From the NCBI GenBank assembly GCA_902826055.1, contig CADEDJ010000017.1:1-52080 (forward strand): a DNA stretch of 52,080 nt, written 5' to 3'. This DNA comes from an uncultured Nitrosomonas sp. Its GTDB lineage: Bacteria > Pseudomonadota > Gammaproteobacteria > Burkholderiales > Nitrosomonadaceae. Shown in pieces: positions 44,399 through 52,080 of this stretch; position 1 is the stretch's first letter; the number at the start of each line of letters is the position of its first letter. Under the pieces are notes generated by a model. The model searched no databases. It saw only the letters and a program-made list of their open reading frames with translations, and was not told the origin of the DNA. The position numbers and the translations under genes were made by a program.

Positions 44399-45490
44399 TT
44401 AGTTGTCGAGATAACCATTAACATACCATTGATAAAGGATTTTTTCCGCTGAACTACCAAGATTGGTAGAGGGTGCGATTTTTCGTTTATCAGCGAGTTG
44501 AATAAGCGCTTTGTATGTTTCAGTACTCACTGCATAAATCTCACCATTAATAAAAAACTTATTCTTACCACTGAGTATTCTGCTTTTTAAATTAAGTTGT
44601 ACACCGTTTTTCTTAATCTTTTGGTGAAATATTCGAGGTGCCAAGAGCTTGATGGGTTTCTCAAAGAAAACGTGCGACTTAGGTTCGGAAAGATAAATAC
44701 CGAGAAAATTTTCGATGTCATAACGATTCCATTTGATTTTTTTCAGGATCGAATTTACTTGCAATTGCATAGCTGTGCTGATTTTTGATGGATGTGCTTG
44801 CAGCTGAAGATCAGGGTCCGAATACCAGCCTTTAGTAACTAGACTATCTTCTAGGTAAACGAGAAACTGCACAATTAATTCTTGGTGGCTAGGCGCGCGA
44901 AAGCCGATCGAATATGTCATGCATTCACTTAGCGCAGTGCCATGATGCGCATAGTTGGGTGGCAGATAGAGCATATCGCCTGTTTGAAGCTCCCATTCGT
45001 ACTCTGGTAGAAAATTTTTTAATATTTTAAGAGGAGTATCAGGCATAAGTTGATGGTCTTGTTGCGCGGAAATTTGCCAAAGTTTGCTTCCGATTCCTTG
45101 TAATAAAAACACATCATAGGAATCGACGTGCGGCCCAATTCCACCATCTTTAGGTGCGTAACTAATCATCAGATCGTCAAGGCGAGTTTGCGGAATAAAA
45201 TTGAATTCTGATAACAAGTCATAAGCTGATGGCAGGAAATAATTGATGTCTTGTACAAGAAGCGTCCAATGTTTCTTAGGCAGCTTTGCCAGGTCATTGC
45301 TATTGAATGGACCATGCATAAGATGCCATTTACCATTTTTCTGAATAACAAGACGAGATTGAGCGTCCTCATTACATGCAAGCTTCATCAGTTCAGCGCA
45401 TGTTAATAAGCCATTGAAACCGGGGAACGCATTTCTAATTAATAATGGTTGCTTTTGCCAATAGTTGTGTAAGAAATCTTTGGCGGTCAT
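44399..45490 (-). CDS. RoxA/YcfD-type ribosomal protein arginine/histidine hydroxylase
   Basis: JmjC/cupin-4 2-oxoglutarate- and Fe(II)-dependent oxygenase. Family members such as E. coli YcfD hydroxylate an Arg of ribosomal protein L16. Iron ligands: H and D in GPHVDSYDVFLLQG, and the distal His in PPNYAHHGTAL. FLHNYWQKQPLLIRNAF matches the family N-terminus. The only in-frame ATG (45488-45490) gives 363 residues, but AGGAGG abuts it with one base of spacing. An ATT at 45521-45523 has GGGGAG six bases upstream, overlaps the msrA stop by one base, and adds the expected VALGG stretch. It follows msrA and msrB in one transcript, a set of oxidation-linked enzymes. Confidence 0.88.
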   Translation of the reverse strand: MTAKDFLHNYWQKQPLLIRNAFPGFNGLLTCAELMKLACNEDAQSRLVIQKNGKWHLMHGPFNSNDLAKLPKKHWTLLVQDINYFLPSAYDLLSEFNFIPQTRLDDLMISYAPKDGGIGPHVDSYDVFLLQGIGSKLWQISAQQDHQLMPDTPLKILKNFLPEYEWELQTGDMLYLPPNYAHHGTALSECMTYSIGFRAPSHQELIVQFLVYLEDSLVTKGWYSDPDLQLQAHPSKISTAMQLQVNSILKKIKWNRYDIENFLGIYLSEPKSHVFFEKPIKLLAPRIFHQKIKKNGVQLNLKSRILSGKNKFFINGEIYAVSTETYKALIQLADKRKIAPSTNLGSSAEKILYQWYVNGYLDN

Positions 45491-45518
45491 TCCTCCTAGT
45501 GCGACAGTATTAATTTTA

Positions 45519-46178
45519 TTAATGTTTAACTCCCCATAATTCTTCAAGACGTTTGTCACGTCCACAGCTTTTCCGATAATACATATATCGGAGCGGATTT
45601 TTGATGTAATAATCCTGATGATATTCTTCGGCCGGATAAAATTCGGATTCAGGTAAAATTTCCGCCACAATAGGATAAGTAAATCGACCCGATGCTTCCA
45701 GCGTCTTTTTTGAAGTCTCTGCCAATTTTTTCTGGTCTGAATTGCGATAAAAAATAGCACTTCGGTATTGGGAACCGATATCGCAAAACTGTTGATTTGG
45801 TGTGAGTGGATCAATTGTTAACCAATAAGCTTCGGTCAAATCGGAAAAATTGGCTTTTGTTGAATCAAAATAAACTTTTACCGCTTCAATATGGCCTGTT
45901 GCTCCGGTAGTAACTTGTTCATATGTTGGATTTGCTACTGTACCTCCAATATAACCGGATATGGTTGATACCACTCCTGGTATTTTGTCGAAATCTGATT
46001 CAGTACACCAGAAGCAACCACCGGCAAAAATTGCATAATCTGTATTCTCATTTGTTATTTGTGCAACTTTGTTTTCTGATTTATCCTTCACAGAGCTAAT
46101 TGGCTGACAAGCACTCAATAGTATTATTATGGTTAATAATAAGATACTTTGAGGTTGCCAGCGGAATTGAATGTTCAT
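45519..46178 (-). CDS. msrA: Peptide methionine sulfoxide reductase MsrA, lipoprotein form
   Basis: 219 residues. N-terminal lipoprotein signal ending LLSAC (Cys24), then a linker and the MsrA domain with catalytic Cys in GGCFWCTESDF (about residues 54-64), GYIGGTVANPTYEQV, TGHIEAVKVYFD and YRSAIFYRN. It reduces the S form of methionine sulfoxide. Membrane anchoring facing the periplasm is inferred from the lipobox. Starts three bases after msrB, so both are co-translated. Confidence 0.94.
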   Translation of the reverse strand: MNIQFRWQPQSILLLTIIILLSACQPISSVKDKSENKVAQITNENTDYAIFAGGCFWCTESDFDKIPGVVSTISGYIGGTVANPTYEQVTTGATGHIEAVKVYFDSTKANFSDLTEAYWLTIDPLTPNQQFCDIGSQYRSAIFYRNSDQKKLAETSKKTLEASGRFTYPIVAEILPESEFYPAEEYHQDYYIKNPLRYMYYRKSCGRDKRLEELWGVKH

Positions 46179-46181
46179 TGA

Positions 46182-46709
46182 TTATCCCCTGAGTTCCGGT
46201 AGCTGATCTGTTTTTAAAACAAATTTTAGTGCTAAGCCATTATTACACCAGCGTTCACCTCGTGGTGGTGGCCCGTCATTAAAAACATGCCCTTGATGCC
46301 CGCCGCACCGTGCACAGTGATATTCCGTGCGCAGAAAAATCAGTTTAAAATCTCGTTTTGTGCCGATATGCCCCGGAATTGGTTGAGTAAAACTAGGCCA
46401 TCCAGTTCCACTTTCATACTTATGTTGACTTTCGAATAGTGGCAAATAGCAAGCAGCACAGATAAAAGTTCCTTCTCGTTGTTCATGATTTAATTCGCTA
46501 CTGCCTGGCTTTTCGGTGCGTTCTTCAAATAGAATTTGATAAGCTTCTGGCGATATTACTCCGCGCCATTCTTCATGAGGCCTGTTGATCGGCTCAACTG
46601 CATTACGTTTTTCGTGACCACTCTCATTGGACTGCGCCCATAACAATGCTGGAAAAAAAGGCAATGCAATGATTGCAATAATTTTTTCGAAAAAAATACG
46701 CCGTTTCAT
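46182..46709 (-). CDS. msrB: Peptide methionine sulfoxide reductase MsrB, exported
   Basis: 175 residues. Signal peptide MKRRIFFEKIIAIIALPFF...LLWAQ; the mature MsrB domain has zinc pairs CAAC and CARC, SGTGWPSFTQPI, GHVFNDGPPPRGERWCNNG with the catalytic Cys (RWCNNG for the usual RYCVNS), and LKFV. It reduces the R form of methionine sulfoxide. First gene of an msrB-msrA-oxygenase operon, which protects envelope proteins from oxidation. Confidence 0.94.
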   Translation of the reverse strand: MKRRIFFEKIIAIIALPFFPALLWAQSNESGHEKRNAVEPINRPHEEWRGVISPEAYQILFEERTEKPGSSELNHEQREGTFICAACYLPLFESQHKYESGTGWPSFTQPIPGHIGTKRDFKLIFLRTEYHCARCGGHQGHVFNDGPPPRGERWCNNGLALKFVLKTDQLPELRG

Positions 46710-46892
46710 AGAAAATTCCTTGCTAAATTAATGAAGAGTTATAGCCTTATTGCATAAAGCAAGCGGTAAAAACGAGTTTACTCGGAATTTGCGATGAATA
46801 TTCAGAATTAACACTAGGTTGATAAACTCCGTCATGCAGATTTCTCTACAAATCCTGTATCATGGCAATTTTAGAAATATAGCTTGGTCTAC

Positions 46893-47861
46893 ATGAAAAT
46901 TACTTTTCTGGAATTTGAACAAAATATTGCAGAATTTGAATCGAAAATAGATGAATTGCGCTTTGCTCAAGGCGATTCTGCATTAGATATTTCAGCTGAA
47001 ATTGCACGCTTACAGGCTAAAAGTCAATCGCTCACAAAGAATGTTTACGCAAAATTGACTCCTTGGCAAATTTCGCAAGTTGCTCGTCATCCGCAACGTC
47101 CCTATACATTGGATTATATAGAGCGCCTATTTACCGATTTTGAAGAATTACATGGTGACCGGAGTTTTGCTGATGATCATGCAATTGTTGGCGGGTTAGC
47201 ACGCTTCAATGGCCAAACAGTAATGGTGATTGGTCACCAAAAAGGGCGAGACACACGCGAAAAAATTTATCGTAATTTTGGTATGCCTAAGCCGGAAGGT
47301 TATCGTAAAGCTTTGCGCTTAATGCGTTTGGCTGAAAAATTTTCTATTCCACTCATTACTTTTATTGATACGCCAGGCGCATACCCAGGTATTGATGCAG
47401 AGGAACGAGGACAATCCGAAGCCATTGGCAAGAATCTCTATGTTTTAGCGGAGTTAAGAGTTCCGATCGTTTGCATTATTATTGGAGAAGGTGGATCAGG
47501 GGGGGCTTTGGCAGTCGCTGTCGGAGATGTGGTGCATATGTTGCAATATGCCACTTATTCTGTAATTTCCCCTGAAGGTTGCGCATCGATTCTATGGAAA
47601 AGTGCCGATAAGGCGCCAGAAGCTGCTGAAATTATGGGTATTACTGCTGACCGTCTAAAAGCGATGAACTTGATAGATAGTATTATTAGTGAGCCTATAG
47701 GTGGAGCCCATCGTGATTATAGTGCAGTTATGCAATCGGTAAGAACTGTGCTAAAAGAATCCCTTCGCAAGCTTCAAGAACATTCTATTGATGTACTTCT
47801 GGAAAAACGCCTTGAGCGGCTGATGACACATGGCTCATATAAGGAAGTCAAAGTCGAATAG
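46893..47861 (+). CDS. accA: Acetyl-CoA carboxylase carboxyltransferase subunit alpha
   Basis: 322 residues from ATG 46893 (upstream TTG 46884 rejected). It transfers the carboxyl group to acetyl-CoA with AccD for fatty-acid synthesis. Motifs: [84 protein letters not shown]. It overlaps the 5' end of tilS by 32 bases if tilS uses its ATG. Confidence 0.97.
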   Translation: MKITFLEFEQNIAEFESKIDELRFAQGDSALDISAEIARLQAKSQSLTKNVYAKLTPWQISQVARHPQRPYTLDYIERLFTDFEELHGDRSFADDHAIVGGLARFNGQTVMVIGHQKGRDTREKIYRNFGMPKPEGYRKALRLMRLAEKFSIPLITFIDTPGAYPGIDAEERGQSEAIGKNLYVLAELRVPIVCIIIGEGGSGGALAVAVGDVVHMLQYATYSVISPEGCASILWKSADKAPEAAEIMGITADRLKAMNLIDSIISEPIGGAHRDYSAVMQSVRTVLKESLRKLQEHSIDVLLEKRLERLMTHGSYKEVKVE

Positions 47862-49194
47862 CTTAGTGTGCGATATTGAAAAAGTATTACTTGCATACAT
47901 TACAAAAGGTAATCACTTAATAATTGCTCTAAGTGGCGGCATAGATTCGGTTGTACTGCTGCACATACTGGCTAATTTAGCTAAGAAAGTCCCATTTCAA
48001 TTGTCTGCTGTTCATGTAAATCATGGTATTAGTCGCAATGCTCATTTATGGAGCAGGTTTTGCTGTGATCTTTGTTACGTATTGGGCATTCCTATACATG
48101 TGGCGTATATACAAGTCAAAAAAGAATCTGGCAAAAGTCTTGAAGCGATTGCGCGTGATGGGCGTTACCGCATTTATAGCTGTTTACACGCAGACTATGT
48201 CGTATTAGCACAGCATTCGGATGATCAAGCTGAGACGCTATTATTGCAATTACTTCGTGGAGCCGGAATTAGAGGACTCAGTGCAATGCCAGTTATACGA
48301 AAACAAACTTTCGTTCATGCGCCGAGAATACTGCGGCCATTACTGGAAGTTTCCCGTAGTACAATTGAGTACTATGCGCGGCAGAATGACTTAAAATGGG
48401 TGAGCGACGAGAGTAATGACAGTATTAGTTTCGATAGAAATTTTTTACGTCATGAGATTCTGCCGTTAATTAAAAATCGCTATCCCAATTATGTCCAAAC
48501 ACTTTCCCGTAGCAGCCGTCATCTGGCGGAGGCATCGCTACTGTTGGATGAATTAGCTGAAATGGATAGTATCAGCTGTCTGCTTTTCGGTGAATTGCAA
48601 ATTGAAAGTTTACGTAAGCTTAGCTTTGCACGGGCAAAGAATTTGTTTCGTTATGTTTTGACACGGCAAGGTGCCGATTTACCTAGTGCAGTGAAACTAG
48701 AAGAAATGTTGAAACAGCTTTTGTCATTGTCATCGGACAATCAATTTCACATTAGCTTTGGTAAAACTGAAATTCGTTCCTTTAGAGGTGCTGTCAATAT
48801 CTTGCCTCGGAGAAATTTTTTGGAATGTTCAGGACAGTGTCGGTACGTTTGGCGTGAGGGGGCATTTTCAACACTGCGTTACTTAAATGGCACGATCTGT
48901 TTTAAGCAAGTAGAGAGTCAAGGTATAAATCAACAAAAATTAATGAATCAAATAATTACTGTGCGTTCACGCCAAGGCGGAGAACGTTTTATGCCTGACT
49001 GCAATCGTCCACGAAGGAGTTTAAAAAAATTTTTACAAGAAGCTTCAATACCATCCTGGGAGCGTGATGTAATGCCATTATTATTTTGTGGTGAGAAATT
49101 GGTTTGGGTGCCTGGAATCGGCATTGATTGTGAATTTAAAGTAAAATCAGGCGAATTGGGTGTGCTGCCAATGTGGAGTCCTGCTTGCCAGTAG
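47830..49194 (+). CDS. tilS: tRNA(Ile)-lysidine synthetase
   Basis: 454 residues. It attaches lysine to C34 of the CAU-anticodon isoleucine tRNA. PP-loop SGGIDS near residue 35, [37 protein letters not shown], and a C-terminal domain with [13 protein letters not shown] and the [20 protein letters not shown] end. The ATG at 47830 lies inside accA and has a weak ribosome site; a GTG at 47866 just after the accA stop is the alternative. The gene order accA-tilS is common in proteobacteria. Confidence 0.95.
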   Translation: MAHIRKSKSNSLVCDIEKVLLAYITKGNHLIIALSGGIDSVVLLHILANLAKKVPFQLSAVHVNHGISRNAHLWSRFCCDLCYVLGIPIHVAYIQVKKESGKSLEAIARDGRYRIYSCLHADYVVLAQHSDDQAETLLLQLLRGAGIRGLSAMPVIRKQTFVHAPRILRPLLEVSRSTIEYYARQNDLKWVSDESNDSISFDRNFLRHEILPLIKNRYPNYVQTLSRSSRHLAEASLLLDELAEMDSISCLLFGELQIESLRKLSFARAKNLFRYVLTRQGADLPSAVKLEEMLKQLLSLSSDNQFHISFGKTEIRSFRGAVNILPRRNFLECSGQCRYVWREGAFSTLRYLNGTICFKQVESQGINQQKLMNQIITVRSRQGGERFMPDCNRPRRSLKKFLQEASIPSWERDVMPLLFCGEKLVWVPGIGIDCEFKVKSGELGVLPMWSPACQ

Positions 49195-49280
49195 TGTGAC
49201 GAATTACTAAAAGCTATAGAAATTATGAAGATTTTTAATAGAGTCAGAGTCATAAACAATTTATTCTCTGAGGAAATTCA

Positions 49281-50333
49281 ATGATTTTGGTTACAGGCGG
49301 TGCAGGGTTTATCGGAAGCAATTTCATTTTAGACTGGTTAGCGCAATCTGATGAAAAAATTATAAACCTCGATAAATTAACCTATGCCGGTAACTTACAG
49401 AATTTGTCTTCATTAACTGATGATCGGAGATATATTTTTGTGCAAGGAGATATTGGGGATATTAATTTAGTTGAGAAATTATTAATTGAATACCAGCCTC
49501 GAGCAATTATAAATCTAGCTGCTGAAAGTCATGTTGATCGGTCAATTCACGGTCCAGAGGATTTTATTCAAACTAATATCTTAGCAACTTTTCGTTTATT
49601 AGAAACAGTACGTAATTATTGGCATGATCTGCAAGATGCAGCAAAACGGAGGTTTCGTTTTCTTCATGTGTCAACTGATGAAGTTTATGGCTCTCTGGTT
49701 CAAAACGAACCTGCATTTACTGAAGAACATCGCTATGCGCCCAATAGTCCATATTCGGCCAGTAAAGCTGCAAGTGATCACCTGGTACGCGCTTATTTCC
49801 ATACTTATGGTTTGCCTGTATTAACTACGAATTGTTCGAATAATTATGGTCCTTTCCAATTTCCGGAAAAGTTGATTCCTTTGATGATTGCTAATGCTTT
49901 GGCAGGCAAATCTTTGCCCATATACGGCGATGGTTTGCAGATTCGGGATTGGTTGTATGTAGCTGATCATTGTAGTGCGCTTCGCCGTGTATTAGAAGCA
50001 GGTGCCTTAGGTGAAACTTATAATGTAGGTGGTTGGAATGAGAAAACAAATATGGAGATTGTGCACACAATCTGTAATTTACTGAAAGAACTCAATCCGG
50101 ATTCTAATTTTCACGATTTGATCACTTATGTCAAAGATCGACCCGGGCATGATCGCCGTTACGCAATTAACGCGATGAAAATTGAACGTGAGTTAAATTG
50201 GAAACCAATGGAAACGTTTGAAACAGGTATTCGTAAAACCATTCATTGGTATTTAAATAATCAACAATGGATAGCTGATGTTCAAACGGGCGCTTACCGC
50301 GAATGGATGGATAAAAACTACGCAGGGCTATAG
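49281..50333 (+). CDS. rfbB: dTDP-glucose 4,6-dehydratase
   Basis: 350 residues, extended short-chain dehydrogenase. GGAGFIGSNF binds NAD near the N-terminus, NLDKLTYAGNL and STDEVYG follow, and YSASKAASDHLV carries the catalytic Tyr and Lys (about 160-171). The active-site DE lies in STDEV. Second step of dTDP-L-rhamnose synthesis. Followed two bases later by rfbD; rfbA and rfbC are not in the window. Confidence 0.95.
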   Translation: MILVTGGAGFIGSNFILDWLAQSDEKIINLDKLTYAGNLQNLSSLTDDRRYIFVQGDIGDINLVEKLLIEYQPRAIINLAAESHVDRSIHGPEDFIQTNILATFRLLETVRNYWHDLQDAAKRRFRFLHVSTDEVYGSLVQNEPAFTEEHRYAPNSPYSASKAASDHLVRAYFHTYGLPVLTTNCSNNYGPFQFPEKLIPLMIANALAGKSLPIYGDGLQIRDWLYVADHCSALRRVLEAGALGETYNVGGWNEKTNMEIVHTICNLLKELNPDSNFHDLITYVKDRPGHDRRYAINAMKIERELNWKPMETFETGIRKTIHWYLNNQQWIADVQTGAYREWMDKNYAGL

Positions 50334-50335
50334 CG

Positions 50336-51241
50336 ATGAAAATTTTATTATTCGGTAAAAATGGTCAAGTCGGATGGGAATTGCAACGAAGTTTAGCGCC
50401 GCTTGGTGAATTGATCGCTGTGAGTTCGGCGAATAGTGAATTATGCGGTGATCTTACAAATCTGATGGGGATAAAGCAAACGATACGGAAAATTGCACCT
50501 GATATTATAGTTAATGCAGCAGCGTATACGTCTGTAGATAATGCGGAAAGTGAACCAGAGCTAGCCCATATTCTGAATGCACAAGCTCCTTGTGTGCTCG
50601 CACAAGAAGCACTGCAACTAAATGCCTGTCTGATACATTATTCAACGGATTATGTGTTTAACGGTAATGGTAGTCATCCCTATCTTGAGACGGATGCTAC
50701 GGATCCTCTAAATGTTTATGGGAAGACTAAACTGGAAGGTGAGAATAATATAGTTGTATCGGGCTGTTCATATTTAATCTTTCGTACCAGTTGGGTATAC
50801 GCTGTTCATGGAAATAATTTCATTAAATCCATACTTCGCTTGGCACAACAGCGTGAGAAGTTAACGGTAGTTAACGATCAAGTGGGTTCGCCTACGGGTG
50901 CGGAATTAATCGCTGACACTACTGCTGAAATTTTACATTCTTTAAAATATCAATCTGACGTTTCAGGTGTGTACCATTTGGCGGCCAAAGGACATATCTC
51001 TCGTTACGAGTTTGCCAAATTTATCCTGGAACATGCATGGCGACGTACAGATTTTTCATTAAAGCTTCTCCCCAATGCCTTGTTACCGATCGCTAGCGAT
51101 GATTTTCCTTTGCCTGCAAAACGCCCATTTAATTCGCGCTTAAATACGTGTAAGCTAGAAAATCAATTTGATTTGAGTTTACCCATCTGGCAAACAGGCG
51201 TATCTCGTACAATAATTGAGTTGTTAAGCAGAGAGTTATAG
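50336..51241 (+). CDS. rfbD: dTDP-4-dehydrorhamnose reductase
   Basis: 301 residues. GKNGQVGWELQ binds the cofactor, NAAAYTSVDNAES and HYSTDYVFNG follow, YGKTKLEGE holds the Tyr and Lys, and FRTSWVYAVHGNNF and DQVGSPTGAELIA complete the family pattern. It makes dTDP-L-rhamnose for O-antigen or exopolysaccharide. Overlap-free, two bases from rfbB. Confidence 0.95.
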   Translation: MKILLFGKNGQVGWELQRSLAPLGELIAVSSANSELCGDLTNLMGIKQTIRKIAPDIIVNAAAYTSVDNAESEPELAHILNAQAPCVLAQEALQLNACLIHYSTDYVFNGNGSHPYLETDATDPLNVYGKTKLEGENNIVVSGCSYLIFRTSWVYAVHGNNFIKSILRLAQQREKLTVVNDQVGSPTGAELIADTTAEILHSLKYQSDVSGVYHLAAKGHISRYEFAKFILEHAWRRTDFSLKLLPNALLPIASDDFPLPAKRPFNSRLNTCKLENQFDLSLPIWQTGVSRTIIELLSREL

Positions 51242-51569
51242 CGATTTAGTCATTTAAATTTTTTCTGCTTAATTGTTTCTGAAATGCATGTGAGTATTTG
51301 ATAGTAATTAATGGTGCTGTACTATGCAATGATCCAATCGGACACAGATATTAGAGAATAGCCACTTATTATTGGTCGAACTGGTGATGAAAAATGCTAA
51401 CAGCTAACAGCCAAAGCGCTTTTCATCAAATGGGTCATATTGGGAATAGATTTTCAACAGCAGCGCGACACTATAAATTGTGCTGGCGATAGGTAGTCCA
51501 ATTGAAGTGGCACTCTTGAATTGGACAACCTGAGAGAAAGTTAAGCTTCGTCATGTGATGTTATCAAGC
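51242..51569. other. Intergenic region between rfbD and the IS remnant
   Basis: About 330 bases without a gene. GATGAAAA (51386-51393) and TTTTCATC (51420-51427) are perfect 8-bp arms around a stretch with the tandem CTAACAG-CTAACAG; this may end rfbBD transcription. The IS boundary palindrome begins at 51496. Confidence 0.4.
51496..51526. repeat. 31-bp imperfect palindrome at the IS end
   Basis: Outer arms GTCCAATT and AATTGGAC, inner arms AAGTG and CACT plus TT. It sits 44 bases beyond the transposase stop codon and probably includes the terminal inverted repeat of the element or a junction of two ends. Confidence 0.5.
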
Positions 51570-52035
51570 TCAGGCGGCTTGTTGACGCGGCAGTTTCAGA
51601 TAATAAACTTCATCAGGTGTCTGGTTGCTGAGTCCCTGATGAAAGCGTTCTTGATTGTACCAGTCAAACCAGTAAGCTAAACTGCTTCACTTCCCTTAAG
51701 TTGTTGAATGCCTGGATATAGAGATGTTCATGCTTGACAGTGCGCCATAGTCGTTCGATAAAGATGTTGTCATAGTAGCAACCTTTACCGCCCATGCTGA
51801 TTTGGATTTGATGTCGCTGCAACACTTCAATAAATGCAGTGCTGGTAAATTGAGCGCCTTGGTCGGTATTCATGATTTCCGGGCAACCGTACATTTGAAT
51901 TGCCGCATTCGGTGCTTGAACACAGAAACCCACATCCATGGTGCTGGATGGACGCCAGCTCAGCACCTTACGGGAATGCCAATCGATGGATGGCCACGAG
52001 ATAGCCGAACTCTTTCTCCATCGGCAGTAGAGTAA
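51570..52035 (-). pseudogene. IS3-family transposase OrfB remnant with two frameshifts
   Basis: The C-terminal half of an integrase-core (DDE) transposase. The continuous part (51664-51966) has LSWRPSSTMDVGFCV, the catalytic D in NTDQGAQFTS and the E in YYDNIFIERLWRTVKHE. An extra C near 51985-51992 breaks the frame between YLVAI and IDWHSRKV. A second slip near 51670-51690 separates NNLREVKQFSL from FDWYNQERFHQGLS, after which the protein ends LKLPRQQAA at 51570-51572. The first third of OrfB and OrfA are missing from the window; homology stops near 52035, where an inverted repeat begins. It cannot make an active transposase as it stands. Confidence 0.85.
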
Positions 52036-52069
52036 GAAGCAGGGCGTAGTCGAACTATCTCCCTGCTTC
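52036..52069. repeat. Inverted repeat at the break of the IS remnant
   Basis: GAAGCAGGG and CCCTGCTTC are perfect 9-bp arms 16 bases apart, directly where transposase homology stops. This could be the end of a second insertion or an excision scar. The window ends 11 bases later. Confidence 0.5.
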
Positions 52070-52080
52070 TCCTCACCGAA

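Noticed and set aside
45524..45814. Long N-terminal extension of the ribosomal oxygenase
   Set aside because: The extension is the msrA coding sequence read in another frame and has no family similarity.
1..52080. CRISPR array, tRNA or rRNA genes
   Set aside because: No regularly spaced repeats and no tRNA-like T-loop or rRNA sequence noticed in the intergenic regions; a dedicated covariance search could still find a divergent small RNA.

Overview
The window reads as the chromosome of a Gram-negative, probably betaproteobacterial species. The gene set (MurJ, LptF/LptG, a betaproteobacterial-type porin, SSB ending in DDDIPF, a YajR-like MFS gene divergent from uvrA, and xseB-ispA-dxs in a row) looks to me like Nitrosomonas or a close relative. 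That placement is from memory, not from a search. Most of the window is housekeeping DNA. By eye the stretch from about 33 kb onward is more AT-rich than the first 25 kb.

Layout. (1) 0-10.8 kb, all minus strand: a DUF2959-type lipoprotein (cut by the window edge), a lipid-kinase/nucleotidyltransferase-like fusion, a CDP-alcohol phosphatidyltransferase, a Ktr-type potassium uptake pair, LptG/LptF, a MobA-like nucleotidyltransferase, a GNAT-fold protein of the group that includes bacterial ceramide synthase, and a small membrane protein. Several of these suggest a phospho- or sphingolipid head-group pathway next to envelope assembly. (2) 11.3-25.8 kb: the most unusual part. A perfect GG-N10-GC sigma-54 promoter (11291-11306) precedes ten tightly packed plus-strand genes, and a sigma-54 activator with a degenerate receiver domain sits convergently at the end. 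The operon encodes two paralogous glycine-zipper proteins with acidic Tyr/Phe/Glu-rich N-termini, a HEVGH metalloprotease-like protein, a 722-residue orphan, a divergent alpha-oxoamine-synthase-fold protein, and a 794-residue modular protein (peptidoglycan binding, GIY-YIG-like segment, the same glycine-zipper domain, zinc amidase). It continues with a beta-rich 192-residue protein, an M23 peptidase with a jelly-roll-like tail, an M20 peptidase and an amidohydrolase. None of the cell-wall enzymes has a Sec signal peptide. (3) 25.8-31.7 kb: a 730-base intergenic region with palindromes and a CRP-type site, then xseB-ispA-dxs (isoprenoid precursors), folE2 and an ADP-ribosylglycohydrolase homologue that has lost its C-terminal DxD metal motif.

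(4) 31.8-41.8 kb: murJ, hypothetical membrane proteins, ssb, a YajR-like transporter, uvrA overlapping a glycerate 2-kinase gene, and two more hypotheticals. (5) 41.9-46.7 kb, minus strand: an outer-membrane porin with a clear terminator, two tiny related lipoproteins (one only 39 residues), then msrB-msrA (exported methionine sulfoxide reductases) followed by a RoxA/YcfD-type ribosomal oxygenase that may start at ATT. (6) 46.9-51.2 kb, plus strand: accA-tilS and rfbB-rfbD (dTDP-rhamnose). (7) The right edge holds an IS3-family transposase remnant with two frameshifts and inverted repeats.

The best candidate for an undescribed system is region 2: a sigma-54-switched operon in which one glycine-zipper domain occurs alone twice and once fused to cell-wall-degrading modules, as expected of a delivery or membrane-insertion domain with exchangeable payloads. 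Its function is inference only.
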